Positions 1 through 8,044 of a stretch of 17,864 nucleotides of DNA are shown piece after piece (position 1 is the first letter of the stretch; each line of letters begins with the position of its first letter). Under the pieces are notes generated by a model that was not told where the DNA came from, made no database searches, and worked only from the letters and a program-made list of their open reading frames with translations. The position numbers and the translations under genes were made by a program. Source of the DNA: an uncultured Clostridium sp. Its GTDB lineage: Bacteria; Bacillota; Clostridia; Lachnospirales; Lachnospiraceae. The DNA lies in the NCBI GenBank assembly GCA_934438135.1, contig CAKSBP010000053.1:1-17864 (forward strand). The letters run 5' to 3'.

Positions 1-75
1 AGTTACACTTTTTTATCTGTTAGAAATATTTAAATATTTTACGAATTTAGGCTTGACTTTTCATAGCTGGTCTCC
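1..75. other. Non-coding left edge downstream of legI
   Basis: No reading frame on the minus strand runs out of the window here. A well-placed ribosome site (GGAGA, minus strand, 75-71) sits six bases before an ATG at 64-62, but that frame stops after five codons (M-K-S-Q-A, TAA at 49-47), and the other two minus frames also contain stops. The stretch is therefore either a spacer, a mini-ORF, or the decayed start of the next operon gene. No convincing terminator hairpin was seen. Confidence 0.5.
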
Positions 76-1074
76 TTATAATTCTATCAGCTCATCTTCT
101 GTAAAGTCTCTCTTTGCCACTTTACCAATTACATCATTCCAGGCCATTGGAGAAATTCCACTTCCAGGCCTTTTTACCGTAAGATTCTGCTCTGTAAACA
201 TTTCACCCTGCCTGATATTCTTCGCCGCAATAATACTCTTTCTAGCGGCTATTCTGTTTTTTTTCTCCAGTTCCGATGGTTTCTTAATTCCATCTCCCAT
301 AGCTGCCTCAATATTCCGAATCGCCTGTACCATTTCTTTAAATTCTCTTGGTTCTAAACTTGCTTTCTGATCTGGTCCCGGAAGATTCTGATCAATTGTA
401 AAATGTTTTTCTATAATTCTTGCTCCTCTTGCAGCTGCTGCGATAGAAACTGCAATTCCCTGTGTATGATCAGAATACCCTACTTCTTCCTGAAAATGTT
501 CCTTTAAGGTATCCATTGCTTTCAAATTTACATCTTCATAAAGTGCTGGATATTCCGTTGTACAATGAAGCAGACTGATTTTTTCGCAGCCATATTCTCT
601 TAAGATAGCAATTGCTGCCTCCACTTCCTCCAATGTAGACATTCCAGTAGACAAAATAACCGGCTTTTTCGTTTTTGCAATCTGAATTAAATATGGCAGA
701 TTCGTAATCTCTCCCGACGGCACTTTCCATCTTTTCATTCCAAGCTGTTCCAAATATTCAATACTTGCTAAATCAAAAGGTGTTGATAAAAACTCAATTT
801 CCTTTTCTTCACAATACGCCTTCAGTTCCTTAAATACTTCTAATGGAAATAATAATTTTCTACACATGTCAAGCTGACTTTCCTCTGCTCCAGTAGTAAC
901 TTTCTGATAGTCTGCTTTCTCTGCATACCTGGATATAAGATTTTCTGCAATACCTGTCTGAAATTTCACAATATCTGCTCCAGCTTCTTTGGCTGCGTCT
1001 ATCATTTGTTTCGCCAGTTCTATGTTTCGATTATGATTTACACCAATTTCTGCAATAATTAAAGTTTTACTCAT
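76..1074 (-). CDS. legI: N,N'-diacetyllegionaminate / N-acetylneuraminate synthase (NeuB/LegI family)
   Basis: This enzyme condenses phosphoenolpyruvate with a 6-carbon N-acyl amino sugar to make a nine-carbon nonulosonic acid in the cytoplasm. The 332-residue protein has the full family length: a NeuB TIM barrel (about 5-265, with IAEIGVNHN near the N terminus, STPFD, VPSGEI, STGMS, and the EKHFTID then GPDQKASLEP segment), followed by a C-terminal SAF/antifreeze-like domain (about 275-332, RPGSGISP). The start ATG is preceded by GGAGG at six bases. It is the last gene of a four-gene minus-strand run with legB, legC and a PtmE-like gene, so the substrate is probably 2,4-diacetamido-2,4,6-trideoxymannose, giving legionaminic acid rather than sialic acid. 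The family is certain; the exact substrate is inferred from neighbours. Confidence 0.88.
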   Translation of the reverse strand: MSKTLIIAEIGVNHNRNIELAKQMIDAAKEAGADIVKFQTGIAENLISRYAEKADYQKVTTGAEESQLDMCRKLLFPLEVFKELKAYCEEKEIEFLSTPFDLASIEYLEQLGMKRWKVPSGEITNLPYLIQIAKTKKPVILSTGMSTLEEVEAAIAILREYGCEKISLLHCTTEYPALYEDVNLKAMDTLKEHFQEEVGYSDHTQGIAVSIAAAARGARIIEKHFTIDQNLPGPDQKASLEPREFKEMVQAIRNIEAAMGDGIKKPSELEKKNRIAARKSIIAAKNIRQGEMFTEQNLTVKRPGSGISPMAWNDVIGKVAKRDFTEDELIEL

Positions 1075-1112
1075 CCCGAGCCTCCATATATTCTCCCTAT
1101 ATATCCAACGAT

Positions 1113-2171
1113 TTACTCTAGAACTAAAACACGCTTCATATTTTCCAATTCATCAAGCTGCCCCATATCAAGCCATGCATTTTCGCCAATCGGATAAACC
1201 CCAACTTTCATTCCCTGCTGCTTTGCATGTTCAATCACATCTGGAAAACCAATCTCCGTATTTTCTTCCATACCATCAATAACTTCAGGTTCCACAATAT
1301 AACATCCTGTATTTGTAAAGAAAGAGAGATTTGGTTTTTCTTTCATTTTTTCAATCTCTCCTGTTTTTCCTATTTCGATTACGCCGTATGGAATTTGAAA
1401 ATTCTTCAAAGAACACACCATAGTTATCATATGATGTTTTTCCTTATGATGCTTATAAATCTTAGCAAAATCCTCTTTAATCAGAATATCACAGTTGGTC
1501 AGGATAAATGTCTGATTTATCTGTCCCTTTAATAAAGAGAGACCTCCCCCCGTTCCTAATGGAACTGTCTCATCCACATAATGTACATCATAATCTTTTT
1601 CTATCTCGTTAAAATATGCCTTTATCATATTCTTTTTATGATTCAGTATAAGATAAAACTCATGACAGCCAAATTCATGAAAACGATTAATAATATGTTC
1701 TGCGATTGGTATTTCTCCTACTGGAATTAATGGTTTTGGCAGAATTTTTGTATATGGATATAATCGTTTTCCTTTTCCTCCAGCCATCATAACAACAGGA
1801 ATATTTATTTTTTCCTTTCTTATTCTCGAATCTTTCCCATCTCTGCAAATCACGTTTGTAATACAATTGTGACTGTCTAGAATAGGAACTGCTTCTATTG
1901 CATTTTTTCTCATAAACCGAAATGCTTCTTCTCTGTCTGCATTCCGAAGATATTTCGGATGATAGTTTGCAGCCTTGCAGACTTCCGCTCTTAAATCCCC
2001 TTTAGATAAAATCCATCTTCTAATATCACCATCTGTTAGTGCTGCCAATAGTTTCCTGTCTTTCTCTACAAAAAGTACCTTGGTTGCAATGCTATCTAAC
2101 AATTCCATGGCATGCAATACAGAATCGTTTTCACGAATTAACATTTGTTCCATATCCATTCTATATCCCAT
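1113..2171 (-). CDS. CBS-domain sugar-1-phosphate nucleotidyltransferase (PtmE-like)
   Basis: The protein (352 aa) begins with a CBS-domain region (about 8-110, with TDGDIRRWIL at 46-55) and continues with an NTP-transferase domain (about 124-350). The nucleotide-binding signature lies at about 129-151 (MAGGKGKRL, then PKPLIPVG), and TNCDI further on fits a metal/nucleotide-binding aspartate. Campylobacter PtmE has the same CBS plus guanylyltransferase layout and makes GDP-glucosamine for legionaminic acid; legB, legC and legI beside this gene support the same role. CBS domains may sense a nucleotide. The start is uncertain: the first ATG has AGGA at five bases, but an ATG four codons later (MDMEQML) is also credible. 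It is separated by 30 bases from legC and 38 from legI, so it is probably co-transcribed. Family sure, substrate inferred. Confidence 0.85.
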   Translation of the reverse strand: MGYRMDMEQMLIRENDSVLHAMELLDSIATKVLFVEKDRKLLAALTDGDIRRWILSKGDLRAEVCKAANYHPKYLRNADREEAFRFMRKNAIEAVPILDSHNCITNVICRDGKDSRIRKEKINIPVVMMAGGKGKRLYPYTKILPKPLIPVGEIPIAEHIINRFHEFGCHEFYLILNHKKNMIKAYFNEIEKDYDVHYVDETVPLGTGGGLSLLKGQINQTFILTNCDILIKEDFAKIYKHHKEKHHMITMVCSLKNFQIPYGVIEIGKTGEIEKMKEKPNLSFFTNTGCYIVEPEVIDGMEENTEIGFPDVIEHAKQQGMKVGVYPIGENAWLDMGQLDELENMKRVLVLE

Positions 2172-2201
2172 CCTTATCCTAAATCAGCACGCTGAAAACA
2201 G

Positions 2202-3362
2202 CTAACATGTCTCTATTACATCGATTACTCTATTCACTTGCTCTTTCGTTAAATTCGTACTGCACGGTACGTTTACAACATGCTGACAATATACATATGC
2301 TTTATTCACCTGATATGCCCTTGCATTCTGATATGGTTTCTGCTCATGAATCAACCCCCAAATTGGGCGTGACTGTATCTTATGTTCAGATAAATGTTTT
2401 ATCATATTGTCCCGTTCAAATTTACATCCATCACAATACAAAGCATAAAACCAATGGTTGCTTCTAATACCCTGCCTTACTGGAAGCAGTTTTAATCCAT
2501 CTATCTTATCTATTCTCTTTTTATATTCCTGGTAATTCTCTTCTTTTACGTGAATAAAATCTTCTAACTGCTCTAACTGAGCTACTCCCAAAGCCGCCTG
2601 AAGATTAGTCATACGATAGTTAAATCCAATTTCATCATGCATATAATATAATTCATCACTTTTTGCCTGTGTTGTAAGATGTTTCGCCTTTTTTAATAAT
2701 TCCATATCGTTCGAAACAATCATGCCACCACCGCCAGTTGTCATAATCTTATTTCCATTAAAAGAAAAAACACCAACGTCTCCTATAGTACCTGCAAACC
2801 TTCCCTGAAACCTTCCTGCTGTATAATAAGTTCCAATTGCCTCTGTAGCATCTTCTACTACTTTCAATCCATATGTAGCTGCAATGTCACAAATTTTCTC
2901 CATATCTGCCATATTTCCAAAAACATGTACAGCTACAACTGTTTTGACACGTTTTTTCGTCTTCTTATCCCAAAGTTCACCATTTTCATAGACACATTCT
3001 TCCTCGCAGAACTTCTTTAACGAGACCGGATCCATACATAAAGAATCATCACAATCCATAAATACAGGCTCTGCCCCGATATATTTTACAGGATTCACAG
3101 CCGCAATAAACGTCAGTGTAGGAACAATTACTTCATCTTCTTTTGTAACCCCTGTCAGCATTAATGCAATATGCAGACCAGATGTTCCATTCTGACATGC
3201 TACCGCTCCCTCGGTGTGAACGTACTCTGCCACATTTTTTTCAAACTCATCCACATATGGTCCTGCTGTAGAAACCCATTCTGACTCAATTGCTTTCGTT
3301 ACATTCTGCAATTCATTTCCTCGCAGATTTGGTACACTTAATGGTATAAATTCTGATTTCAT
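2202..3362 (-). CDS. legC: LegC-family PLP-dependent sugar aminotransferase
   Basis: This is a DegT/DnrJ/EryC1 aminotransferase of 386 aa, the usual family length. In the legionaminate route LegC aminates C4 of the 4-keto-6-deoxy GlcNAc nucleotide using glutamate and PLP. Visible elements are the cofactor phosphate site (CQNGTSGLHIAL, about 56-67), VVEDATEAIG with the PLP-ring aspartate at about 171, and FSFNGNKIMTTGGGG with the Schiff-base lysine at about 205. The C-terminal half carries the family's GFNYRMTNLQAALG segment. AAGGTGG six bases before ATG fixes the start. It follows legB by 11 bases, so the two are one transcript. A related aminotransferase acting on another 4-keto sugar would look similar; the legB/legI context makes LegC the best call. 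Confidence 0.88.
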   Translation of the reverse strand: MKSEFIPLSVPNLRGNELQNVTKAIESEWVSTAGPYVDEFEKNVAEYVHTEGAVACQNGTSGLHIALMLTGVTKEDEVIVPTLTFIAAVNPVKYIGAEPVFMDCDDSLCMDPVSLKKFCEEECVYENGELWDKKTKKRVKTVVAVHVFGNMADMEKICDIAATYGLKVVEDATEAIGTYYTAGRFQGRFAGTIGDVGVFSFNGNKIMTTGGGGMIVSNDMELLKKAKHLTTQAKSDELYYMHDEIGFNYRMTNLQAALGVAQLEQLEDFIHVKEENYQEYKKRIDKIDGLKLLPVRQGIRSNHWFYALYCDGCKFERDNMIKHLSEHKIQSRPIWGLIHEQKPYQNARAYQVNKAYVYCQHVVNVPCSTNLTKEQVNRVIDVIETC

Positions 3363-3373
3363 TTTTTCCCACC

Positions 3374-4351
3374 TTACAAATTGTAAATATCTATTTTATA
3401 TTGATCCATATTATGCTTTAAAAATTCGATCGTCTCTGCCAGTCCCTGCTCGAACGTAAACTGTGGTTTCCAATCTGTCAGTTCCATAATCTTCTTATTG
3501 CAACCCAATAATCGGTTTACTTCACTCTTCTCCGGACGTAATCTCTGCTCATCACAGATAATTTTTGCATCTGGTTTAATTTGTCTGATTAACTCTTTTG
3601 CTAAATCTCCAATTGAAATTTCTCTCTGTGTTGCAATATTGATTTCCTGTCCAATTGTACGATCAGATTCATACATTGCGATAAAGCCATTGGCCGTATC
3701 CTTTACATAGTTAAAATCACGGGTTGGAGTTAAAGAGCCTAATTTTATCTCGGATTTTCCTGCCAGCAGCTGTAGAATAATTGTCGGTATAACCGCCCTT
3801 GCAGACTGACGTGGTCCATATGTATTAAAAGGCCTTACAATTGTTACTGGCAAATCAAATGCTCTATAAAAGGATTCTGCCAGACGATCTGCACCAATTT
3901 TAGTAGCAGAATATGGGGATTGTCCCTGAAATGGATGTTTCTCATCGATTGGTACATACTGAGCAGTTCCGTACACTTCTGACGTTGATGTAACCAGAAC
4001 CCGTACTCCATACTCTCTAGCTGCCTGCAGCACATTAAGTGTTCCTTTTATATTAGTATCCACATATGTATCTGGAGAATGATAGCTAAACGGAATTGCA
4101 ATCAATGCAGCTAAATGAAATACTGCATTACAGCCTTTCACAGCCTGTCTTACTCCATTCGGATCTCTGACATCTCCCTGAAAAATCTCTACATGTTTCA
4201 TAATATCGTCTGAAAGAGAATCCAACCATCCCCACGTATTAAATGAATTATAAAATACAAATGCTTTTACCTCATATCCTTTTTTCACTAGTTCTTCTGT
4301 TAAATGACTTCCAATAAATCCATCTGCACCTGTTACTAAAACTTTTTTCAT
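3374..4351 (-). CDS. legB: LegB-family NAD-dependent sugar-nucleotide 4,6-dehydratase
   Basis: This is a short-chain dehydrogenase of the extended (GDP/UDP-sugar 4,6-dehydratase) type, 325 aa. LegB converts GDP-GlcNAc to its 4-keto-6-deoxy form, the first committed step toward legionaminic acid. The Rossmann motif VTGADGFIGSHL (Gly 8, 11, 14) opens the protein; STSEVYG (about 122-128) and YSATK (Tyr about 147, Lys about 151) give the active site; RPFNTYGPRQS follows. The longest ORF begins 12 codons earlier, but TTGGAGG lies about six bases before the ATG at 4351 and MKKVLVTG is the normal family start, so I start there. It is the first gene of the run, with 223 bases of upstream spacer. The dehydratase family is certain and the LegB subtype is supported by context. 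Confidence 0.88.
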   Translation of the reverse strand: MKKVLVTGADGFIGSHLTEELVKKGYEVKAFVFYNSFNTWGWLDSLSDDIMKHVEIFQGDVRDPNGVRQAVKGCNAVFHLAALIAIPFSYHSPDTYVDTNIKGTLNVLQAAREYGVRVLVTSTSEVYGTAQYVPIDEKHPFQGQSPYSATKIGADRLAESFYRAFDLPVTIVRPFNTYGPRQSARAVIPTIILQLLAGKSEIKLGSLTPTRDFNYVKDTANGFIAMYESDRTIGQEINIATQREISIGDLAKELIRQIKPDAKIICDEQRLRPEKSEVNRLLGCNKKIMELTDWKPQFTFEQGLAETIEFLKHNMDQYKIDIYNL

Positions 4352-4434
4352 ATATATCCTCCAACTGAGCCTGGTTGACTCATCCATTTTAAATTTGTAT
4401 CTTATCTATTTTTTTCTTTTTATATCGACAATCT

Positions 4435-4484
4435 ATCTAAATGAATTAAGCGAATAACGGTCTACAACGCTTTCTTATTTAGAT
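4435..4484. repeat. Two-part imperfect hairpin in the leg leader
   Basis: An outer perfect 8-base stem (ATCTAAAT at 4435-4442 with ATTTAGAT at 4477-4484) encloses an inner 5-base stem (AAGCG 4448-4452 with CGCTT 4468-4472), leaving a small internal bulge and a 15-base loop. It could be an operator or, if the promoter lies upstream of it, an RNA leader structure. Its T-rich flank on the plus strand is weak, so I do not call it a terminator. Confidence 0.45.
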
Positions 4485-4520
4485 ATTTTAGCATTTTTAA
4501 CTCTGGATATCAATATAATG

Positions 4521-4566
4521 CAGCAGAAGGTCCCAAGCCGTTCTTATATTCCACATCCTTCTGCTG
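4521..4566 (-). repeat. 10-base inverted repeat just after the HD-domain gene, possible terminator
   Basis: CAGCAGAAGG (4521-4530) and CCTTCTGCTG (4557-4566) are perfect inverted copies around a 26-base loop, starting eight bases past the stop of the HD gene on the minus strand. A terminator is the natural reading, but the loop is long and the following bases (CATTATATTG) are not a clean U tract. Confidence 0.45.
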
Positions 4567-4574
4567 GCAGCTTT

Positions 4575-6194
4575 CTACTCAAATGCCTTCAACAATTTCT
4601 TGCAAATCTCCGCATTATCAATCACCTTCCGCTGGGTATCCTTCCTCTTATAAAATAAATAAAAGAAATTTCCCCTCTCGGTTTCCTTTCCATTTAAAGA
4701 GCATCCGATATCTCCAAATGGTGCAACCTTCTCTCCATTTACCGTCTTAAACAAAATATTGGTTGCTGAAAAGTCTGGTTTACTGAATCCGCTGCTGAAC
4801 TGGGATGCCATAAGAATAACAAAACTGCATTCCACACCTTTTTCATCTGCGTAGTCTTTCAGGCACTTCATGACCTTTATAATGTCCTGCTTTTGTTCCC
4901 GCTGAACCTTCTTCGTAGCCTCATCCAACTCCATCTGTTCCAGCTTTTCCATTTCCTGTTCCAGTTTCCGAATCAGTCGATCGTCAATTACCCAGGAATC
5001 TGTACTTTTCGTCAAATACTTTGCCGCCTGCTCCATCGCCTTTTCAAAATGCTTCATTCCTTCATTTTGATGAAATCCCTCCATAAAAAATGCTTTATAT
5101 TCCGCTTCTGATTTCCATACCGGATGGCGCCTGTTCTTCCGTTCAAAATATTCTTCACTCAATTCATTTGGGAATACATTCTTCATCAAACAGACAATAT
5201 CATCATCACACAGAAGACGCACATTCAGATATTCGTCAAAATGCTGTCCTTCCTTACTTAAGGACTCTATGGAAAACAGCTTTTTTCCACTCTTCTCTTT
5301 GATTTTTCTGCTCAAATTAGAAATGATATGCTGTAAAATATAACACTCATATAAAACAATTGGATGGTTCTGTATCCATTTTCTTTCAGAATCATGTGCA
5401 TAAACCACATTTTCCAGAACACTAATTGCACTTTTATAATATCCAAGTTCAAATCCTGTTTCATTATGAATCAAAGCCAAGGATGTTAAAAGACGTTCAT
5501 AATCAATGTTTACGGTATTAAATCCTGTCATAAAGGCATCCCGCAGCAGATAGTCTAACTTATCCACATCATTGATTTTTGAATTTAGAAGAGAAATAAA
5601 GCAGTTCCTGAGACTTGTCTCACTGCTTTTCTTCGAATAGCGGTATCCCGTAATGCAGCGGGCGAAAAATTCCCGCTCTGATGCATCTTTAAAAAACTTT
5701 TTATACTCTTTCAGACCAACAATAACGCTCATAATCTCATGAGGTGCTGCTGCCGCACTTTTTTCGATAGGAACATCCGCAGAAAATTCTTCACAATTTA
5801 CAATACTCTTTAGTTCTTCATGAAGAGAATCATACTCTCTGTTTTCGTCCAGATAGAACTTCTCTCCTGTATGAGAAAATGGAGCATGTCCCACATCATG
5901 CAGCAGACAGGCAAGCAAGAATACATTCTTCGTGCTTGTCACATCCATTACATTCGGAGCCTTCTTTTTAATTTCTTTCACCAACTGGGTACAGGCGATT
6001 TCGCCAAGATGAAATACACCAATAGAATGCACAAAACGATTATGAACCGCCGATGCATACAATGGCGTATACGTCGTCTGAATAATTCTTCTCAGTCTTT
6101 GAAATGAAGCTGTATCCACAATTCCATTCATGTAACTGACTGGTATATTAATATATCCGTATATTGGATCTTTTAAGATTTTTACCTTTTTCAT
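4575..6194 (-). CDS. HD-superfamily phosphohydrolase (COG1078, dNTPase/SAMHD1-like)
   Basis: This 539-aa protein is a metal-dependent HD-domain hydrolase related to dGTPases and SAMHD1. It starts with the family's typical DPIYGYI segment (9-15). The metal ligands are visible: His 56 (NRFVHSIGV), the His99-Asp100 pair (LLHDVGHAPFSHTGE) and a distal Asp 211 in NDVDKLDYLLRDA. The C-terminal third is charged, coiled-coil-like and not recognised. Substrate is unknown; nucleotide triphosphates are likely by family. The start is odd: AGGAG lies directly against the ATG with no spacer, and the frame is continuous with the small upstream ORF except for one TAG (6203-6201). The next internal Met would cut the conserved start. 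It is transcribed with the upstream ORF from the promoter at 6624-6652. Confidence 0.85.
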   Translation of the reverse strand: MKKVKILKDPIYGYINIPVSYMNGIVDTASFQRLRRIIQTTYTPLYASAVHNRFVHSIGVFHLGEIACTQLVKEIKKKAPNVMDVTSTKNVFLLACLLHDVGHAPFSHTGEKFYLDENREYDSLHEELKSIVNCEEFSADVPIEKSAAAAPHEIMSVIVGLKEYKKFFKDASEREFFARCITGYRYSKKSSETSLRNCFISLLNSKINDVDKLDYLLRDAFMTGFNTVNIDYERLLTSLALIHNETGFELGYYKSAISVLENVVYAHDSERKWIQNHPIVLYECYILQHIISNLSRKIKEKSGKKLFSIESLSKEGQHFDEYLNVRLLCDDDIVCLMKNVFPNELSEEYFERKNRRHPVWKSEAEYKAFFMEGFHQNEGMKHFEKAMEQAAKYLTKSTDSWVIDDRLIRKLEQEMEKLEQMELDEATKKVQREQKQDIIKVMKCLKDYADEKGVECSFVILMASQFSSGFSKPDFSATNILFKTVNGEKVAPFGDIGCSLNGKETERGNFFYLFYKRKDTQRKVIDNAEICKKLLKAFE

Positions 6195-6200
6195 CTCCTG

Positions 6201-6560
6201 CTAGACCCCCAATGCACTCACTGCCCGTTCATTTACCAAGGCCATCAGCACATCCAGTGCAAGATATCCTCGAAACTGTTCAATCAAATCCTCGATTCTC
6301 TTATCTTCCTTCAGTGCAATCCCCTTCGTATAATTTTCCTCTTTTTCAACAAAGAATTCCGCGTAATTTCGAAATAACGCATTTGTGCTTTCTCTCGATA
6401 AAATTAAAACAGCCTTTTCTCCGTTTTCGTTCAAAATCTGTAATACTCTGGAACCATAATTCTCAATTTCCTCGTATGTTAAAAAACGCCTGCTGCCTTT
6501 TTTCATTGCTTCAATCAATGCATTGGCTGCCAAATCTTCCATTCCGATATAAAAACACAT
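6201..6560 (-). CDS. Small hypothetical protein in frame with the HD gene
   Basis: I do not recognise this 119-residue protein. It looks soluble, with mixed helices and strands, no signal peptide and no cysteine motif; charged stretches (for example EKEENYTKG, ALKEDKRIEDLIEQF) suggest a partner-binding or regulatory domain. A longer frame begins at 6575, but GGGAG lies eight bases before the ATG at 6560 (MCFYIGM), so I start there. It ends in TAG; after that codon come CAG, GAG and the ATG of the HD protein in the same frame. Thus it is either a separate small partner translated just before the HD enzyme, or its N-terminal domain split by a nonsense codon or read through. It has its own strong promoter. 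Confidence 0.7.
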   Translation of the reverse strand: MCFYIGMEDLAANALIEAMKKGSRRFLTYEEIENYGSRVLQILNENGEKAVLILSRESTNALFRNYAEFFVEKEENYTKGIALKEDKRIEDLIEQFRGYLALDVLMALVNERAVSALGV

Positions 6561-6623
6561 TGTTTTCGCTCCCATCTTTTCTGCTCATATATGCACACGA
6601 ATACCGTTCGCAACAATATCTCG

Positions 6624-6652
6624 ATTATAGCACTTGGAACATTGGAATGCAA
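6624..6652 (-). promoter_or_regulatory. Strong sigma-A promoter with extended -10
   Basis: On the minus strand TTGCAT (6652-6647), a 17-base spacer ending in TGC, and TATAAT (6629-6624) make a near-consensus vegetative promoter with an extended -10. It lies about 64 bases before the start of the small ORF at 6560 and drives it together with the HD gene. Confidence 0.8.
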
Positions 6653-6668
6653 CTTGTATACACAAATA

Positions 6669-6685
6669 GGAAGCCAGGAGCTTCC
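6669..6685 (-). terminator. Short hairpin after the SpoIID-like gene
   Basis: GGAAGC and GCTTCC pair around a five-base loop, 21 bases past the stop of the minus-strand gene at 6707. The following RNA (UAUUUGUG) is only partly U-rich. It separates that gene from the next promoter at 6652, so a weak intrinsic terminator is likely. Confidence 0.5.
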
Positions 6686-6706
6686 GCCCCCGGCCATCAT
6701 AAACCC

Positions 6707-7978
6707 CTATACCAGTTCCGCAATTCTTGATACTCCGACATAAATCTCTGATATTTTATACCAGGTCGGATAGTCTACAACTCCAGTCTGGTCTAAATTA
6801 AAAATTCTTTGAAATACACGTACTGACTCAGCTGTTTTCGTACCAAAAGAACCATCCTGTGCTACTTTGGGAATTAAAGGATAGGCATTGGAAATCACAT
6901 TCAGCTGACTTTGCAGCTGACGGACTTTCTCTCCCGTCGAACCAATCGTCAGATCGACTCCACCCCAGGATGATGGAATTCCAGAAACTTCTTCTGCTGT
7001 CGCAATATACATATCTTCTCCATAGAAATTCCGAATAATTTCAACTGCTGTATAACCAGCCTCTCCTAAATCTTTGGATCCCCATTGAGTCATCCAGTTC
7101 GGGCAGGAAACGTTTCTCCCATCACAGTACTGGGTAAAAATCGGCTGGGAAACCCCTGGTCTCGACAGATAATTTGTAAAAATCTGATCAACAATCCGGT
7201 CAATGGATTCATAAATAGTTTTCCCTGGGATATATTTCTGGTCGTATGCAGTAGAGGTAGTAATCGTAAAATTGTATCCTCGATTCCGGTACCATTCTGT
7301 ATAAACACGATTCAGACAGAACGACTGAATTGCAAGTATATTTGCCATAATCGTTGCTTCCGGCCAGGTAGAATAAATTTCACAGGATGCAACATTTTTA
7401 ATATAATCTTTGTATTTTACATAATAATTCTTTGCAGATCTGTCTGATGGCGGTCCATCATGAACTACTACAAATTCCGGAATAACAACTCGCGAAAGAA
7501 CAATTTCACCGGTTTCATTGATTGGTTTTATCTCCGCTTCTGCAATTTTGGGCGGATAATCTCCGAATAATGTATTTGGTCCAATTACAAATAATTCTGC
7601 TGATTCTCCCTGGGCATTGTCCAGTGGCATCATACGGAGATTCTGAATCGCCAGCTGCTCCGCAAAAATTTGTGCACCATTTATTTCTATCGTCTCAAAT
7701 CCAGGTGCAGAAGCTATAATATCATATGTTGCATAAGGCTGCTCTGCAGATGGGGAAAGGCTGAATGCAATATCCGGTGCATCCAGTTCTATAATTGGAG
7801 TTCTTCCAAGAACATCCGTCGTAACCTCCGTAATCGGAGTATTCTCCTCATCACTATAAAAAATTCGAACAGTAACACCTGCAATTGGCCTCGAACCAAT
7901 AATGGAAACAACATCTACCCGAAGCATGCCTTTATAACCCTCATTTGTGTCAGTCTGACAGGCTTTCAATTGGTTCAT
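6707..7978 (-). CDS. SpoIID-like protein with N-terminal beta domain and C-terminal peptidoglycan-binding domain
   Basis: The 423-aa protein has three parts: a beta-rich carboxypeptidase-regulatory/Cna-B-like domain (about 18-117, with GVTVRIFYSDE and YDIIASAPGFET), a SpoIID-like region (about 165-335) and a PG_binding_1 domain (about 343-408, GSTGEKVRQLQSQL and DGSFGTKTAESVRVFQ). The SpoIID-like part shows Glu 200 followed by WPEATIMANILAIQSF and an Arg, matching the E...WP.EA..AQ...R pattern of the lytic transglycosylase. SpoIID-type enzymes cut glycan strands, mostly in sporulation. There is no signal peptide or membrane segment, which is unusual for a wall enzyme; it may act inside the mother cell or leave by another route. 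AGGAG lies about ten bases before ATG. It follows the deacetylase by 66 bases. Domain calls are good, activity is inferred. Confidence 0.72.
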   Translation of the reverse strand: MNQLKACQTDTNEGYKGMLRVDVVSIIGSRPIAGVTVRIFYSDEENTPITEVTTDVLGRTPIIELDAPDIAFSLSPSAEQPYATYDIIASAPGFETIEINGAQIFAEQLAIQNLRMMPLDNAQGESAELFVIGPNTLFGDYPPKIAEAEIKPINETGEIVLSRVVIPEFVVVHDGPPSDRSAKNYYVKYKDYIKNVASCEIYSTWPEATIMANILAIQSFCLNRVYTEWYRNRGYNFTITTSTAYDQKYIPGKTIYESIDRIVDQIFTNYLSRPGVSQPIFTQYCDGRNVSCPNWMTQWGSKDLGEAGYTAVEIIRNFYGEDMYIATAEEVSGIPSSWGGVDLTIGSTGEKVRQLQSQLNVISNAYPLIPKVAQDGSFGTKTAESVRVFQRIFNLDQTGVVDYPTWYKISEIYVGVSRIAELV

Positions 7979-8044
7979 AAAAATCTCACTCCTAAATCCG
8001 TTACTATAACATATGAAAGTCGCTTATTATTTGCTACAATTCTT

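Larger units (their letters stand above)
4352..4574 (-). promoter_or_regulatory. Upstream region of the leg operon with candidate promoter and leader hairpin
   Basis: This 223-base AT-rich spacer has no gene. The leg operon must start transcription here or read through from the HD gene. Candidate minus-strand promoters are weak: TATAAA at 4424-4419 without a good -35, or TTGTCG (4431-4426), 17 bases, TAGATA (4408-4403). A two-part hairpin (4435-4484) and an inverted repeat (4521-4566), listed separately, fill the rest. Confidence 0.35.

Noticed and set aside
6164..6730. A 188-codon plus-strand reading frame
   Set aside because: It lies opposite the small ORF, the promoter at 6624-6652 and the start of the HD gene, has no ribosome site, and its Pro/Ser/Leu-rich product looks like an antisense shadow.
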